The notes under the pieces are model-generated. The model was given only the letters and a program-made list of their open reading frames with translations, did no database searches and was not told the origin of the DNA. From positions 1 through 25,140 of the forward strand of contig JBGVOE010000136.1 in assembly GCA_045126355.1 (NCBI GenBank): a stretch of 25,140 nt of DNA. The letters run 5' to 3'. This document shows positions 8,738-17,847 of the stretch, piece by piece; the first letter of the stretch is position 1; each line of letters starts with the position of its first letter. Source of the DNA: CAZSIA01 sp045126355 (GTDB lineage Bacteria; Bacillota_I; Bacilli_A; Acholeplasmatales; Anaeroplasmataceae). Made by a program: the position numbers and the translations under genes.

Positions 8738-9844
8738 TTATTTCACCTCTTCAACGTAGATTCTTTCTTCTGTTTCTTTATTGAAGATGAAAGTTTTAAA
8801 TGGTTTTAATGAGAAATTAATAGTTTTTGCTGTAGTATCGATATTACTTTCAGCACTAATAATTGAACGAATTTGTGGTTTTTGACTTGCTTCATGAGTT
8901 GAAACTACACTTACATCACGTCCCATAACTTCGATGTTACTTAAATTTAAAGCAAGAGGTCCGTTTTCATCTAATACAAATCCTTCAGGTCTTACACCAA
9001 CATATACTTCTTGATTACTAATATTAGGTGCATCCATAACAGCAGCATCACCAATATATAATTTTTCATTTTCTACTCTACCATTGAAAATATTAATAGG
9101 TGGAGTTCCTAAGAAGTTAGCAACGAATAAGTTAACAGGATTGTCATAAACTTTTTGAGGTTCATCGATTTGTTGAACAACACCAAGTTTCATAACTACG
9201 ATTAAATCTGAGATACTCATAGCTTCCTCTTGGTCATGAGTTACGAAAATTGTAGTAATTCCTGTTTCTTTTTGAATACGTTTAATTTCTTCGCGAGTTT
9301 GTAAACGTAGACGAGCATCTAAGTTTGATAATGGTTCGTCTAATAATAAAATTCTTGGGAATTTAACAAGTGCGCGTGCAATCGCAACACGTTGTTGTTG
9401 ACCACCAGATAATTCGCTTGGTTTTCTTTCCATTAATTCATCAATTTGAACTAATTTTGCAGTTTCATAAGCTCTTTCAATCATAGCTTGTTTGCTCATT
9501 TTATCTGGACCTTTTAAATTTTGTAATGGGAACAAAATATTTTGTTTAACTGTCATATGTGGATATAACGCATAGTTTTGGAATACTAATCCTACACCTC
9601 TGTTTTCAGGTGTTAATTCAGTTACATCTTCAGTGTCAAAATAGATTTTTCCGTATGATGGTTTTTGTAAACCACTAATCATATATAGAGTTGTTGATTT
9701 ACCACATCCAGATGGTCCTAACAACCCGATTAATTTCCCGTCTGGTAATTCGTATGTAAAATTATTTACAGCAATAACTTCTTTACCGCTTTTTTTATCT
9801 CTACTTGGGAAAATTTTAGTTAAATTTTCTAAAGTTACCTTCAT
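8738..9844 (-). CDS. ABC transporter ATP-binding protein, MsmX/UgpC-like (368 aa)
   Basis: It carries all ABC ATPase marks: Walker A GPSGCGKST (43-51), Q-loop Gln89, signature LSGGQ (145-149), Walker B ILLLDE (165-170) and switch His203. A C-terminal regulatory extension (about 240-368) of the MalK/UgpC/MsmX kind includes TOBE-like strands ('NIFNGRVENEKLYIG...VYVGVRPEGF'). Such ATPases power CUT1 importers and can serve several permease pairs. Here it is encoded directly with its permeases and binding protein, so it is probably dedicated. An AAAGGAAG site precedes the ATG. No inactivating change is seen. Confidence 0.95.
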   Translation of the reverse strand: MKVTLENLTKIFPSRDKKSGKEVIAVNNFTYELPDGKLIGLLGPSGCGKSTTLYMISGLQKPSYGKIYFDTEDVTELTPENRGVGLVFQNYALYPHMTVKQNILFPLQNLKGPDKMSKQAMIERAYETAKLVQIDELMERKPSELSGGQQQRVAIARALVKFPRILLLDEPLSNLDARLRLQTREEIKRIQKETGITTIFVTHDQEEAMSISDLIVVMKLGVVQQIDEPQKVYDNPVNLFVANFLGTPPINIFNGRVENEKLYIGDAAVMDAPNISNQEVYVGVRPEGFVLDENGPLALNLSNIEVMGRDVSVVSTHEASQKPQIRSIISAESNIDTTAKTINFSLKPFKTFIFNKETEERIYVEEVK

Positions 9845-9873
9845 TTTTTTCTCTTCCTTTCATAAACTTTTTC

Positions 9874-10416
9874 TTATTCTTCAATGCCTAAAAGCACGTT
9901 AGAAACAATGTTTGTAGCAATACCTGCCATACCTAACCAAGTTAAAATTATAGATATTGTTTTAATGGTTGCAATTTCTTGTACATACTCTATTTCTGTA
10001 GGATCAGTGAAGAATGTTGTTATTAAATAATTAGCTTCAAAAGAACCAACAAATAAAATAAATACTACCGCTAAAACAATAGCTAATGTTTTTAAAGAAT
10101 AAACTAACCATAGCTTATCTTTTCTTATTTCTGAAACACCACATAAAGTAGCACTTCCAAATGTTAATAAGATAGCAATCATCAAACATAATGATTTACT
10201 CTTACTAACTGCTAAGAATTGATCAGCTTTATTTTCGTTTAATTCTTGCATTATCCAATGGTCATAATCTAATGCTAAATCTACACCAAGGATAAAGTAA
10301 ATACCGACGAAAGCCATAACAAAAATTATTGCAATAAATGATACATTTCTAATTATTTCTAGCACTTTTTTTGTTTGACCTGTACGGCAAATTTCAAAAA
10401 ATCTTTTAAATACCAT
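9874..10416 (-). CDS. Unknown membrane protein with about four transmembrane segments (180 aa)
   Basis: I do not recognise this protein. Hydrophobic segments lie at roughly 25-45, 75-95, 108-130 and 153-175. A charged external or internal stretch (about 48-70) separates the first two, and the N-terminus is basic. The ATG at 10416 follows GGGAGGA by four bases. An ATG at 10428, in frame, has no site of its own and overlaps this one, so it is less likely. It is encoded between the RDD protein and the ABC ATPase with gaps of only 29-36 bases, so co-transcription is likely. It could be an accessory subunit of the transporter or simply a passenger. Confidence 0.75.
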   Translation of the reverse strand: MVFKRFFEICRTGQTKKVLEIIRNVSFIAIIFVMAFVGIYFILGVDLALDYDHWIMQELNENKADQFLAVSKSKSLCLMIAILLTFGSATLCGVSEIRKDKLWLVYSLKTLAIVLAVVFILFVGSFEANYLITTFFTDPTEIEYVQEIATIKTISIILTWLGMAGIATNIVSNVLLGIEE

Positions 10417-10452
10417 AATTCCTCCCATATAAATTTAAAGTTTTTTTATTAA

Positions 10453-11268
10453 TTAAAAAGTTCTTTTAGATTTTGCATTTTTATCTGCAACCTCTTGTTT
10501 ATACTTTATTAATTCCTCTTCATTATTGAAAATCATTTGACTTTCTTTATCTACTACAACTGTATAAGCCATCGCATCGTGTATCATTAAATTTTTCTTT
10601 GAAACAATAAGTAATATCAGTTGAGAAATCATAATTATTGCTGTTAAACCAAACAATAACACTGTAAATCCATTAACAACTCTAAATAAAAACAACATTA
10701 CAAAACAGTATACTAAAATCATTGTTTCTACTGTGTATTTACCTAAAAGTGTTCTTATTAGAAGCGGAATTGGTTTAACTTTAACACCATTTTCCATCAT
10801 TAAACATATTCCAAACACTTTTTTACCAATGGTTTGTCCGTTTTTTAAGAATAACGGAATCACAAACTCAACTAGTAAATAAGCCAACATTATTCCAAAT
10901 GTTACTACCAACAAAGTAAAAGTAAATATTTTTTCAAATATCAAATTCAATTTTTCATCATTTACCATATACTTTTCAGCATCTTCCAAATCTTTGAGTC
11001 TATTTTCCTCTTTTAACCTGTTATAAAACTCATCATATTCTTCTTGAGTCATTTTCGAAATAGAATTGTAGTCGATATTATATTCTAATTTAACTTCCTC
11101 AACTAAAACTTCATATCGCGCATCATACTCTTCTAATATTCCGTCATAGTTAAAGATAGCAGATAATAAAAAGAAGAACCCAGTTGCGATTACTATGACA
11201 GTAAGAAAATCTAAAAGTCCTGCAGAAATTCTTTTTAACATACTTGCTTTTTGTAAATCATAAATCAT
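10453..11268 (-). CDS. RDD-family membrane protein (271 aa)
   Basis: Family marks are the N-terminal 'LKRISAGLLDFLTVIVIA' (Arg and Asp in the first membrane helix), the loop 'KNGQTIGKKVFGI', and the C-terminal 'HDAMAYTVVVD'. RDD proteins are small polytopic proteins. Some have been linked to ion or solute transport, but the role of most is unknown. Unusual here is a long charged insert between helices 1 and 2 (about 45-110, Glu/Lys/Asp-rich), likely helical. The ATG at 11268 follows AGAGGA. It is the first gene of the operon that continues through the ABC importer to the nuclease lipoproteins. Confidence 0.88.
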   Translation of the reverse strand: MIYDLQKASMLKRISAGLLDFLTVIVIATGFFFLLSAIFNYDGILEEYDARYEVLVEEVKLEYNIDYNSISKMTQEEYDEFYNRLKEENRLKDLEDAEKYMVNDEKLNLIFEKIFTFTLLVVTFGIMLAYLLVEFVIPLFLKNGQTIGKKVFGICLMMENGVKVKPIPLLIRTLLGKYTVETMILVYCFVMLFLFRVVNGFTVLLFGLTAIIMISQLILLIVSKKNLMIHDAMAYTVVVDKESQMIFNNEEELIKYKQEVADKNAKSKRTF

Positions 11269-11321
11269 ACTTTGTTCCTCTTTCGTATTTTTAACTATTA
11301 TATTCTTTTATTTTTTTACCG

Positions 11322-11349
11322 ATAATATATATAAATATTATATGTCCAA
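11322..11349 (-). promoter_or_regulatory. Probable promoter of the RDD/ABC/nuclease operon
   Basis: Minus-strand TTGGAC (11349-11344) and TATTAT (11327-11322) are 16 bases apart, which gives a leader of about 45 bases. A better TATAAT lies further upstream (about 11360-11365) but has no clear -35, so the exact start is uncertain. Confidence 0.45.
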
Positions 11350-11410
11350 TAAAATTATATTATATCCCATTCTATAACACAAGTTATTTTTGCACCTAAA
11401 GTCTAGTAAA

Positions 11411-11464
11411 AAGAAAAAAAACAATTACGAAAACGTTTTACTTTTTGTTTTCCAATTGTTTTTT
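11411..11464 (-). terminator. Intrinsic terminator after asnS
   Basis: Long arms (11421-11434 and 11447-11459) pair as ACAATT...AATTGT with GAAAAC/GTTTTC and one or two bulged bases. On the minus strand a T-rich run follows. It begins a few bases beyond the asnS stop codon. T-runs on both sides could make it bidirectional. Confidence 0.75.
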
Positions 11465-11475
11465 AGCAATTAATA

Positions 11476-12858
11476 TTAGAATTCACAATTTTTTGGCGTT
11501 CTTGGGAATGGAATAGCGTCTCTAATGTTATCAACACCAGTTAAATAAATAACTAATCTTTCAAATCCCATACCAAACCCTGAATGAACACATCCACCGT
11601 ATTTTCTTAAGTTGATATACCATTCAATACCAGATGCATCTACATTTAATTCTTCCATACGAGCTAATAATTTTTCATAACTTTCTTCACGTTGAGATCC
11701 ACCCATTAACTCACCTGCTTGAGGAACAACTAGGTCAACAGCAGCAACAGTAGCGTTATCTGGGTTTAATTTCATGTAGTAAGCTTTAATATCTTTAGGC
11801 CAGTTTGTAATAAATACAGGACCGTTGAAATATTCAGTAATATATTTTTCATGTTCTTTAGCAATATCATCTAAATAAGTTGGTTCAAATTCCCATTTAT
11901 TAGGAGCAGCTTTTAAGATATCAACAACATCCTTATGAGAAATTCTTGTGAAATTAGAACTAACAAGTTTAGTTAATTTATCTAATAAACCTTTTTCAAC
12001 AAAACTATCGCAGAATTTAATTTCATTTGGACAATGTTCTAAAACGTAAGATACAACGAATTTTAACATTTCTTCCTCAATATCCATTAATCCTTCTAAA
12101 TCACAGAAAGCAATTTCTGGTTCAATCATCCAGAATTCGTTTGCGTGAATCTTTGTATTTGAATTTTCTGTTCTAAATGTAGGACCAAAAGTGTAAATTT
12201 TCTTATATGCCATTGCAAATGTTTCACCATGTAATTGACCAGAACCAGTAATAAATGATTTTTTACCAAATAAATCTTTAGACCAATCAACACTACCATC
12301 TTCATTTAAAGGAACATTATCAAAGTTTAATGTTGAAATTTTAAACATTTGATCACTACCTTCACAGTCAGCACAAGTAATAAGTGGAGTGTGAACATAT
12401 AAATAGTTTCTTTCTTGGAAATAAGTGTGAATAGCATAAGCAGCTACACTACGAATTCTAAAAATAGCTTGGAATAAATTAGTTCTAGGACGTAAGTGAG
12501 CAACTTCACGTAAAAATTCGCGTGTATGGCGTTTTGGTTGAATAGGGAAGTCTTCTGGACAATCACCTAACAATGTCACCTTCTTAGCTTTTAATTCAAA
12601 TTCTTGACCTTTACCTTCACTTGGTGCAACTAAAGCAATAACTTCAATAGCAGAACCAATTCTAAATTTAGTAATTTCTTCAAAGTTTTCCACAATATGA
12701 TCTTCATATACTACTTGAACAGATTTGAAATTTGTTCCATCATGAAAATCGATAAAACCAAAGTGAGCTTGCTTACGGTGATTTCTAATCCAACCTTCAA
12801 CCTTAACTTCAGTTCCCATTAATTCATTTACTTTTAAATACAATTCTTTAACATCCAT
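11476..12858 (-). CDS. asnS: Asparagine--tRNA ligase
   Basis: This class IIb aminoacyl-tRNA synthetase joins Asn to tRNA-Asn in the cytoplasm. The N-terminal OB fold that binds the anticodon is at about 15-105 ('VKVEGWIRNHRKQAHFGFIDF'). The catalytic core shows motif 2 (FRTENSNT) and motif 3 (GFGMGFERLV) near the C-terminus. Length (460 aa) is normal. I prefer the ATG at 12858, nine bases after AGGAGG. An in-frame ATG at 12864 is only three bases from that site. The gene is transcribed alone, from its own promoter through a T-box leader to its own terminator. Asn codon specificity of the T-box supports AsnRS over AspRS. Confidence 0.95.
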   Translation of the reverse strand: MDVKELYLKVNELMGTEVKVEGWIRNHRKQAHFGFIDFHDGTNFKSVQVVYEDHIVENFEEITKFRIGSAIEVIALVAPSEGKGQEFELKAKKVTLLGDCPEDFPIQPKRHTREFLREVAHLRPRTNLFQAIFRIRSVAAYAIHTYFQERNYLYVHTPLITCADCEGSDQMFKISTLNFDNVPLNEDGSVDWSKDLFGKKSFITGSGQLHGETFAMAYKKIYTFGPTFRTENSNTKIHANEFWMIEPEIAFCDLEGLMDIEEEMLKFVVSYVLEHCPNEIKFCDSFVEKGLLDKLTKLVSSNFTRISHKDVVDILKAAPNKWEFEPTYLDDIAKEHEKYITEYFNGPVFITNWPKDIKAYYMKLNPDNATVAAVDLVVPQAGELMGGSQREESYEKLLARMEELNVDASGIEWYINLRKYGGCVHSGFGMGFERLVIYLTGVDNIRDAIPFPRTPKNCEF

Positions 12859-12871
12859 TTTCATTTTCCTC

Positions 12872-13065
12872 CTAAAAAAATAAAAAGCATCCTTGATTAA
12901 AAGGACGCTTGAAATAACGTGGTACCACCTTTATTCTAGTAAAATAACTAGCACTTAAATCTTTAACGCAGACATACGGGTAGTTCTACTTAAATTTCTT
13001 CTACCTCTCAAAGTGTTCTTCGAATAAGACCTTTCATAGTTCGCACCATCCACTATGTCTCTTAA
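12872..13065 (-). promoter_or_regulatory. T-box riboswitch controlling asnS (Asn specifier)
   Basis: The leader has the conserved T-box TGGTACCACG (12927-12918 on the minus strand). It is followed by an 8-bp terminator hairpin, GCGTCCTT (908-901 of 12 kb) and AAGGATGC (894-887), with a T-rich run. In the upstream Stem I region, the sequence GAAGAACAC places AAC, an asparagine codon, at 13017-13015 as the likely specifier. Uncharged tRNA-Asn would stabilise the antiterminator and allow asnS transcription. Confidence 0.92.
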
Positions 13066-13107
13066 AAAGATTTATTATTCTACTTTTCTTTTCATCGATT
13101 TATCTTT

Positions 13108-13136
13108 ATTATATTATTCTCTAATTTATTTTGCAA
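13108..13136 (-). promoter_or_regulatory. Promoter of the T-box/asnS unit
   Basis: TTGCAA (13136-13131) and TATAAT (13113-13108) are separated by exactly 17 bases on the minus strand. This puts the start near 13101, about 35 bases before the T-box Stem I. Confidence 0.75.
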
Positions 13137-13311
13137 TATAAATATTTTTTTACATTTTTTCTAATTTGTTAATAAAATGTTATTTTTGGCTTAAATAAGC
13201 CTTATTTTCACTTTTATATTTTTAGATAATTAAATGTTTTTAAATTAATTTTCATTATTTTAAACACTAATTATTATACCTTAAAATAGAAGAAGAATTC
13301 GTTGTTTTTTA

Positions 13312-13348
13312 TATAAAAAGAAGGAGTTATGACTAACACAACTCCTTA
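13312..13348 (-). terminator. Intrinsic terminator after gyrA
   Basis: Arms AAGGAGTT (13321-13328) and AACTCCTT (13340-13347) form a perfect 8-bp stem, followed on the minus strand by CTTTTTAT. It lies seven bases beyond the gyrA stop codon. The 175 bases between here and the asnS promoter are AT-rich with nothing I can identify. Confidence 0.85.
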
Positions 13349-13354
13349 AGTTTA

Positions 13355-15913
13355 TTATTCAGTTACTTGGTCATTTGTTTCTATTGTTTCTGGTGTTTCT
13401 ACTTGAGCTTCTTCAACAGCATCGTCTTCCTCAGTTGGAACGATTGCGATTGTTGATAATGTGTGGTTGTTTGCTAGACGCATTACAATTACACCTTGAG
13501 TTGCTCTACCAGTAGTTGAAATATCTTTAATACGACATCTAATTACCATACCTTTATCAGTAGTAGCAATTAAATCTTCATCATCATGAACAATCTTGAT
13601 TGCTGCAAGTTTACCATTCTTTTCAGTTACGTTAAGTGTTTTTACACCTTGACCACCACGGCCTTGTGTACGGTATTCACTAGCTTTACTACGTTTACCA
13701 TAACCTTTTTCACTTAATACTAAGATGTCATCATCATCAGACTCAACGATACCTACACCGACAACTTCTTCACCGTCTGCTAACTTAATACCACGAACAC
13801 CAATTGCACCACGACTGATATCACGCATATCTGTTTCACTGAAACGGATTGCTTTACCATTAGAAGCACCTAAGATAATATCTTTTTGTCCATTTGTAGT
13901 TAACACATTTAATAATTCATCACTTTCATTTAAGTTGATTGCAATGATACCTGTTTGACGAATATTTTTGAATAATCCAACATGAGTACGTTTAACGATA
14001 CCTTGTTTTGTTACAAATAATAAATATTTATCTTCAGCATCAAAGTTATCAATTGGACAAATAGAAGTAACTTTTTCATCTTCTAATAATGGAATAATGT
14101 TAATGATTGGAATACCTTTTGAAGTTCTACTTCCTTCCATTACATTATAAGCTTTTACTTTATATACTCTACCTTTATTAGTAAAGAATAATAAGTAGTC
14201 ATGAGTTAATGATGGAACAATATGTTCTACTTGATCATCTTCATGAGTCTTCATACCAGTTAAACCTTTACCACCACGGTTTTGAGCATGATATTCACTA
14301 ATCTTCATGCGTTTAATATAACCATTAGTTGTTAAAGAGATTAAAACATTTTCTCTTGGAATTAAATCTTCATCATCGATACTGATAGCAGTAGAAGTAG
14401 ATATTTCACTTACACGTTTATCGTTATATTTATCTTTGATTTCACTTAATTCTTCTCTAATAATATTCATTTTTAAAGAATCATCAGCTAAGATTGCTTT
14501 ATATTCTGCAATATCTTTTAAGCATTGAGCTTCCTCAGCTTTAATCTTTTCAATTTCTAAACCTGTTAATCTTTGTAAACGAGTATTTAGAATTTCTCTA
14601 GCTTGAAGTTCACTTAATGCATATTTACTAATTAATGCTTCTAAAGCTGTTTGACCATCTTTAGCTTGTTTAATTAATTCGATAACATTATCAATATCTT
14701 CTAAAGCAATAACTAAACCTTTTAAGATATGTTCTCTTGCTTCAGTTTTAGCTAAATCGAATTTTGTTCTACGAGTAATTACATCTAATTGATGTTTTAA
14801 ATATTCAACTAAAATATCTTTTAAATTAACTGTCTTAGGTTGACCATCAACTAAGGCAATCATATTAAATCCAAATGTTGTTTGTAATTGTGTATATTTA
14901 TAAAGATTATTTAACATTACATTTGCGTTAACATCTTTTCTTAATTCAATTACAATTTTCATTCCTTTAATACTTGATTCATCACGTAAGTCTGTAATAC
15001 CATCTACAATTTTATCTTTTACTAACTCAGCAATTCTTTCAATTAATCTTGTTTTATTAACTTGATATGGAATTTCTGTTACAACAATTTCGCTCTTACC
15101 ATTTGCTAATTCATTGATAACAGCCTTACTTCTAATAACGATAGAACCAAGACCTGTGTTATAAGCATCACGTAATCCTTGACGACCTAAAATTAGCCCA
15201 CCTGTCGGAAAATCTGGCCCTTTGATATATTGCATTAATTCATCAATTGTAACATCAGGATTATCGATTAAAGCAAATATACCATCACATACTTCGCCTA
15301 AATTATGAGGTGGAATATTTGTAGCCATACCTACCGCAATACCTGTTGAACCATTGATTAATAAGTTAGGAATTCTTGCTGGTAAGATAACTGGTTCTTT
15401 TTCTTCACCGTCGTAGTTATCAACAAAATCAACTGTGTCTTTGTCGATATCACGAACCATTTCCATACTGATTTTACTCATACGAGCTTCTGTATAACGT
15501 TGAGCCGCAGCACCATCACCATCGATGTTACCGAAGTTACCATGACCGTCTACTAATACATAACGGTATGAGAATGGTTGAGCCATACGTACCATTGCAT
15601 CATAAATACTTGAGTCACCATGTGGATGGTATTTCCCCATAACTTCACCGGTGATACGAGCACTTTTCTTAAATGGTGTATTAGCATAAATATGTAATGA
15701 ATTCATACCATATAAGATACGACGTTGTACTGGTTTTAAACCGTCTCTAATATCTGGTAATGCACGAGCTACAATAACACTCATTGAATAATCAAGGAAT
15801 GATGTACGCATTTTAGAAGAGATATCAACTTCTTCAATTTGGTCGTATTTTTCTTTTTCAACTGTTAACGCAGCTAAAAATTCTGTATCTTTATTTGTAT
15901 GTTTTTTCGCCAT
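13355..15913 (-). CDS. gyrA: DNA gyrase subunit A
   Basis: An 852-aa type IIA topoisomerase subunit that breaks and rejoins DNA and, with GyrB, introduces negative supercoils. The catalytic tyrosine is Tyr140 (AAQRYTEAR). The quinolone-determining region reads GKYHPHGDSSIYD, with Ser101 and Asp105 at the positions of E. coli Ser83 and Asp87, the drug-sensitive residues. The C-terminal pinwheel has the GyrA box as QNRGGKG (consensus QRRGGKG) and a related blade motif, TQGRGGQG, which supports GyrA over ParC. The acidic tail (about 825-852) is Asp/Glu-rich. AAGGAGG precedes the ATG by eight bases. The gene begins 13 bases after gyrB in the same operon. Confidence 0.97.
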   Translation of the reverse strand: MAKKHTNKDTEFLAALTVEKEKYDQIEEVDISSKMRTSFLDYSMSVIVARALPDIRDGLKPVQRRILYGMNSLHIYANTPFKKSARITGEVMGKYHPHGDSSIYDAMVRMAQPFSYRYVLVDGHGNFGNIDGDGAAAQRYTEARMSKISMEMVRDIDKDTVDFVDNYDGEEKEPVILPARIPNLLINGSTGIAVGMATNIPPHNLGEVCDGIFALIDNPDVTIDELMQYIKGPDFPTGGLILGRQGLRDAYNTGLGSIVIRSKAVINELANGKSEIVVTEIPYQVNKTRLIERIAELVKDKIVDGITDLRDESSIKGMKIVIELRKDVNANVMLNNLYKYTQLQTTFGFNMIALVDGQPKTVNLKDILVEYLKHQLDVITRRTKFDLAKTEAREHILKGLVIALEDIDNVIELIKQAKDGQTALEALISKYALSELQAREILNTRLQRLTGLEIEKIKAEEAQCLKDIAEYKAILADDSLKMNIIREELSEIKDKYNDKRVSEISTSTAISIDDEDLIPRENVLISLTTNGYIKRMKISEYHAQNRGGKGLTGMKTHEDDQVEHIVPSLTHDYLLFFTNKGRVYKVKAYNVMEGSRTSKGIPIINIIPLLEDEKVTSICPIDNFDAEDKYLLFVTKQGIVKRTHVGLFKNIRQTGIIAINLNESDELLNVLTTNGQKDIILGASNGKAIRFSETDMRDISRGAIGVRGIKLADGEEVVGVGIVESDDDDILVLSEKGYGKRSKASEYRTQGRGGQGVKTLNVTEKNGKLAAIKIVHDDEDLIATTDKGMVIRCRIKDISTTGRATQGVIVMRLANNHTLSTIAIVPTEEDDAVEEAQVETPETIETNDQVTE

Positions 15914-15926
15914 GTTGATAACCTCC

Positions 15927-17831
15927 TTAAATATCTAAATTGTTAACGTAAACTGCATTTTCTTCAATGAATTTACGTCTTGGTAAAACTTCTTCACCCA
16001 TTAACATAGAAAATACTTGGTCAGCTTCCATTGCATCGTTAACTGTTACACGGATTAAGATACGGTTAGTTGGATCCATTGTAGTTTCCCATAATTGTTC
16101 AGCATCCATTTCCCCTAACCCTTTATAACGTTGGATACTTGGTTTACCAGAGTTTTCAGTTTTGATTCTTTCAAGTTCTGCATCACTATAAGCATAGAAT
16201 ACTTTTCTACCATATTCAACTTTATATAGTGGTGGACATGCTACATAAATATAACCTGCTTCAACAAGTGGTCTCATATGTCTAAAGAAGAATGTTAATA
16301 AAAGTGTTGTGATATGTTCACCATCGACGTCGGCATCGGCCATGATCACAATTTTGTGATAACGTGTTTTTGTTATATCAAATTCATCACCAATACCAGC
16401 ACCAATTGCTTGAATTAATGTTAAAATTTCACGGTTATTATACATCTTATCTAGACGACATTTTTCAACGTTTAACACCTTACCACGTAATGGTAAAATA
16501 GCTTGATATTCGCTATTTCTACCGCTTTTTGCGCTACCACCCGCAGAATCCCCTTCGACTATGTAAAGTTCTGATTTTTCAGGTTCTTTACAACGACAGT
16601 CAGCAAGTTTAGAAGCAAATCCTAACCCACCTAAAGGACTCTTTCTAACAGTTTCTCTAGCCTTCTTAGCAGCAATTCTTGCACGTTGAGCTAGTAAGCA
16701 TTTTTCAATAATAATCTTAGCGTCAGATGGATGTTCTGCGAAGAATCTTTCCATTGCATCACCTAAGATTTGTGAAACAATTTTACGTACTTCAGTATTA
16801 CCTAATTTAGTCTTTGTTTGACCTTCAAATTGAGGGTCTGGATGTTTAACAGATACAATTGCAGTTAAACCTTCTTTTGTATCTTCGTATTCTAATTTTT
16901 CTTCTTTTTCTTTTTTGAAGATATTATTATTCATGCCGTATTTATTAATTTCACGGTTTAAAGCATAACGGAATCCTTCCTCATGAGTTCCACCTTCATG
17001 AGTATTGATATTGTTAGTAAATGAATAAACGTTACTTGCAACACCATCATTATATTGTAGTGCTACTTCAACAGTAATATTATCAATCATACCTTCAGCA
17101 TAAATAATATCTTTATGAACGATTGTTTTATTATGGTTTAAGAAAGTTACGTATTCTCTAATACCACCTTCATAGAAATAACTAAATGAAACAGGTTCAG
17201 TACCACGAGTGTCAGTAATAGTAATTCTTAACCCTTTATTTAAAAAGGCTAATTGTTGAATTCTGTTACGTAAGATTTCAAATTCATAAACGGTAGTTTC
17301 TTTGAAAATTTCCGCATCAGCCTTAAAAATAACTTTTGATCCATTATGATCACTAGTTCCGATTTCTTTTAAGATTTCTCCAACTTTACCACGTGTAAAT
17401 GTTTGTTCATATAATTTACCATCACGTGAAACTTGAACTGTTAACCATTCACTTAATGCGTTAACTACAGAAGCACCTACACCGTGTAAACCACCTGATA
17501 CTTTATAGTTAGAACCATCAAACTTACCACCCGCATGTAAAACAGTAAAGATTGTTTCAACAGCTGGTCTACCTGTTTTAGGATGGATACCAATTGGCAT
17601 ACCACGACCATTGTCTGTAACGGCGATAATATCATCTGGTAATATTTCTACCTCAATATGCGTACAAAAGCCCGCTAAAGCCTCGTCAATTGAGTTATCG
17701 ACGATTTCCCATACTAAATGATGTAATCCTCTAGGTCCTGTTGAACCAATGTACATACCAGGGCGTTTTCTAACGGCTTCTAACCCTTCTAATATTTGTA
17801 TACTCTCCGCGTTATAATTATTTTGTTCCAT
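15927..17831 (-). CDS. gyrB: DNA gyrase subunit B
   Basis: A 634-aa ATPase subunit of gyrase. The GHKL ATPase domain shows 'WEIVDNSIDEALAG' (catalytic Glu42 and Mg-binding Asn46) and DNGRGMP. The TOPRIM domain shows EGDSAGGSA and DADVDGEH, and the C-terminus has the GyrB signature QRYKGLGEMDAEQLW. The short length without the E. coli insert is usual for Gram-positives. I chose the ATG at 17831, 11 bases after AAAGGAG. A GTG at 17843 overlaps that site and is unlikely. Its ribosome binding site abuts the recF stop codon, so translation is probably coupled. Confidence 0.97.
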   Translation of the reverse strand: MEQNNYNAESIQILEGLEAVRKRPGMYIGSTGPRGLHHLVWEIVDNSIDEALAGFCTHIEVEILPDDIIAVTDNGRGMPIGIHPKTGRPAVETIFTVLHAGGKFDGSNYKVSGGLHGVGASVVNALSEWLTVQVSRDGKLYEQTFTRGKVGEILKEIGTSDHNGSKVIFKADAEIFKETTVYEFEILRNRIQQLAFLNKGLRITITDTRGTEPVSFSYFYEGGIREYVTFLNHNKTIVHKDIIYAEGMIDNITVEVALQYNDGVASNVYSFTNNINTHEGGTHEEGFRYALNREINKYGMNNNIFKKEKEEKLEYEDTKEGLTAIVSVKHPDPQFEGQTKTKLGNTEVRKIVSQILGDAMERFFAEHPSDAKIIIEKCLLAQRARIAAKKARETVRKSPLGGLGFASKLADCRCKEPEKSELYIVEGDSAGGSAKSGRNSEYQAILPLRGKVLNVEKCRLDKMYNNREILTLIQAIGAGIGDEFDITKTRYHKIVIMADADVDGEHITTLLLTFFFRHMRPLVEAGYIYVACPPLYKVEYGRKVFYAYSDAELERIKTENSGKPSIQRYKGLGEMDAEQLWETTMDPTNRILIRVTVNDAMEADQVFSMLMGEEVLPRRKFIEENAVYVNNLDI

Positions 17832-17847
17832 AATTTGTAACACTCCT

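Noticed and set aside
11424..11441. CcpA cre-like sequence (GAAAACGTTTT core) upstream of the RDD/ABC operon
   Set aside because: It is one arm of the asnS terminator hairpin, pairs with 11447-11459, and lacks the full cre consensus ends.
13188..13201. Palindrome GGCTTAAATAAGCC in the gyrA-asnS spacer
   Set aside because: Only a 5-6 bp stem and not near a promoter element. A terminator for gyrA is already present at 13312-13348.
13725..13958. Plus-strand open frame opposite gyrA
   Set aside because: Antisense to the conserved GyrA C-terminal pinwheel, with no ribosome binding site and a Ser/Pro/Ile-rich shadow composition.
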